A stretch of 64,000 nt of DNA, from positions 2,232,001-2,296,000 of the forward strand of contig NZ_CP040504.1 in assembly GCF_005886145.1 (NCBI RefSeq). Direction: 5' to 3'. The first letter of the stretch is position 1, and each line of letters starts with the position of its first letter. The stretch is from Neisseria sp. oral taxon 014 str. F0314. GTDB lineage: Bacteria > Pseudomonadota > Gammaproteobacteria > Burkholderiales > Neisseriaceae. A program made the position numbers and the translations under genes. A model generated the notes under the pieces. The model did no database searches. It saw only the letters and a list, made by a program, of their open reading frames with translations, and was not told where the DNA came from. Of the stretch, positions 63,341 to 64,000 are shown in pieces.

Positions 63341-64000
63341 ATGAACAACCGAACCAAACTGTGGCTTGCGCTGACGATGGTAGGCATAACCGGCGGGCTG
63401 GTCGGCATCGTGCTGACGGAATTGCTGCATTTCGTGCAACATCACGCCTACGGTTATGCTTTGGACGGCGGACATCAGTCGTTCCGCGAGGGCGTGGAGG
63501 CGGCCGCCCCGCTACGGCGGTTTTACGCGCTGCTCTCGTGCGGCGTTGCCGCGGGCGGCGGCTGGTGGCTGCTGAAGCGGTACGGCAAACCGCTGGTCGG
63601 TATCAAGGCTTCGTTGGCCAAACCGCTGGCGGGGTTGCCGTTTGCCGCCACCGTCAGCCATGCGCTGTTGCAAATCGTAACCGTCGGACTGGGTTCGCCG
63701 TTGGGGCGGGAAGTGGCGCCGCGCGAAATGACGGCGGCGTTCGCCTCGTTGTGGGTCAGGCGGCTCGGTTTGGACGAGGACGGCGCGCGGCTGCTGATTG
63801 CCTGCGCTTCCGGCGCGGGCTTGGCGGCGGTATACAATGTGCCGCTGGCCGCCACGCTGTTTATCTTAGAAACGATGCTCGGCGTGTGGACGCGGCAGGC
63901 GGTAACGGCGGCGCTGTTCTGTTCGGTGCTGGCAACCGCAGTGTCCAGAATGGGGCTGGGCGACATGCAGCAATACAGCGTCGGCTTGCAGATTGACCGG
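63341..64000 (+). CDS. ClC family chloride channel/transporter (N-terminal part)
   Basis: The first 220 codons of a gene that runs off the right edge. It starts MNNRTKLWLALTMVGITGGLVGIVL, with several hydrophobic helices. The ion path motif appears as GSPLGREVAPRE, close to the GxEGP pattern of ClC proteins, and the helix GAGLAAVYNVPLAATLFILET matches the GAAFNVPLAG-type stretch. The usual first Glu of GREGP is replaced by a Val here (GREVAP), keeping Glu one residue earlier. The ATG follows GAAGGATTTTCA. Confidence 0.9.
   Translation, partial: MNNRTKLWLALTMVGITGGLVGIVLTELLHFVQHHAYGYALDGGHQSFREGVEAAAPLRRFYALLSCGVAAGGGWWLLKRYGKPLVGIKASLAKPLAGLPFAATVSHALLQIVTVGLGSPLGREVAPREMTAAFASLWVRRLGLDEDGARLLIACASGAGLAAVYNVPLAATLFILETMLGVWTRQAVTAALFCSVLATAVSRMGLGDMQQYSVGLQIDR

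Overview
This 64 kb window is a chromosomal segment of a Neisseria species. The 10-12 bp DNA uptake sequence (DUS) core GCCGTCTGAA occurs throughout, alone or as inverted pairs that form terminators. Gene content and order are neisserial: tandem sibling sRNAs beside lrp and alr, the aniA/norB denitrification pair, rpsU-yqeY-dnaG-rpoD, and spoT-rpoZ-gmk. The main DUS form is AGGCCGTCTGAA, with a minority of AGGTCGTCTGAA and only two ATGCCGTCTGAA. This points to a commensal of the AG-DUS group rather than N. meningitidis or N. gonorrhoeae; I do not name a species. There is no rRNA, CRISPR array or insertion sequence.

Layout. 1-16.9 kb: housekeeping genes (ispD end, ispF, rpiA, a secreted nuclease, a Usp protein, tcdA-scpA, pncB, tyrB, metZ, tRNA-Glu, rdgC, a MORN protein, dcd, an NlpD-like protein, fxsA, trpA, accD, rpsO). 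17-24.2 kb: a denitrification and surface-protein block with a NirV-like gene, aniA and norB transcribed divergently from a region with an FNR site and an NsrR-like operator, then a factor H binding protein-like lipoprotein and an uncharacterised predicted outer-membrane protein. 24.3-31.3 kb: a membrane protein/GTPase pair (DUF2868/DUF3482), two tandem sRNAs, lrp, alr, a neisserial intergenic mosaic element (NIME), and an ACT-domain/UPF0210 pair. 31.4-40 kb: an SDR oxidoreductase, holA-lptE, a solitary cysN, proA, a second NIME, waaF and an MFS transporter.

40.0-41.0 kb is the most unusual stretch. A truncated, frameshifted copy of the 3' end of prfA (release factor 1) adjoins AT-rich DNA. 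On the minus strand this DNA encodes a 62-codon peptide with a double-glycine-type leader and a glycine-rich hydrophobic core, followed by a 58-aa two-helix membrane protein. It looks like a bacteriocin and immunity pair whose peptide gene has ATA where the start codon should be.

41.2-64 kb: pta, pheA, the rpoD-dnaG-yqeY-rpsU macromolecular synthesis cluster (with a structured rpsU leader carrying a near-perfect anti-SD complement), spoT-rpoZ-gmk, apt, a hemolysin III-type protein, tRNA-Arg and tRNA-Glu, a DnaQ/UvrC-like fusion, tgt, ldcA, a HIT protein, rnhA, tehB, an M50-like protein lacking HExxH, dusB, a LysE-type exporter, fis and the start of a ClC channel gene.
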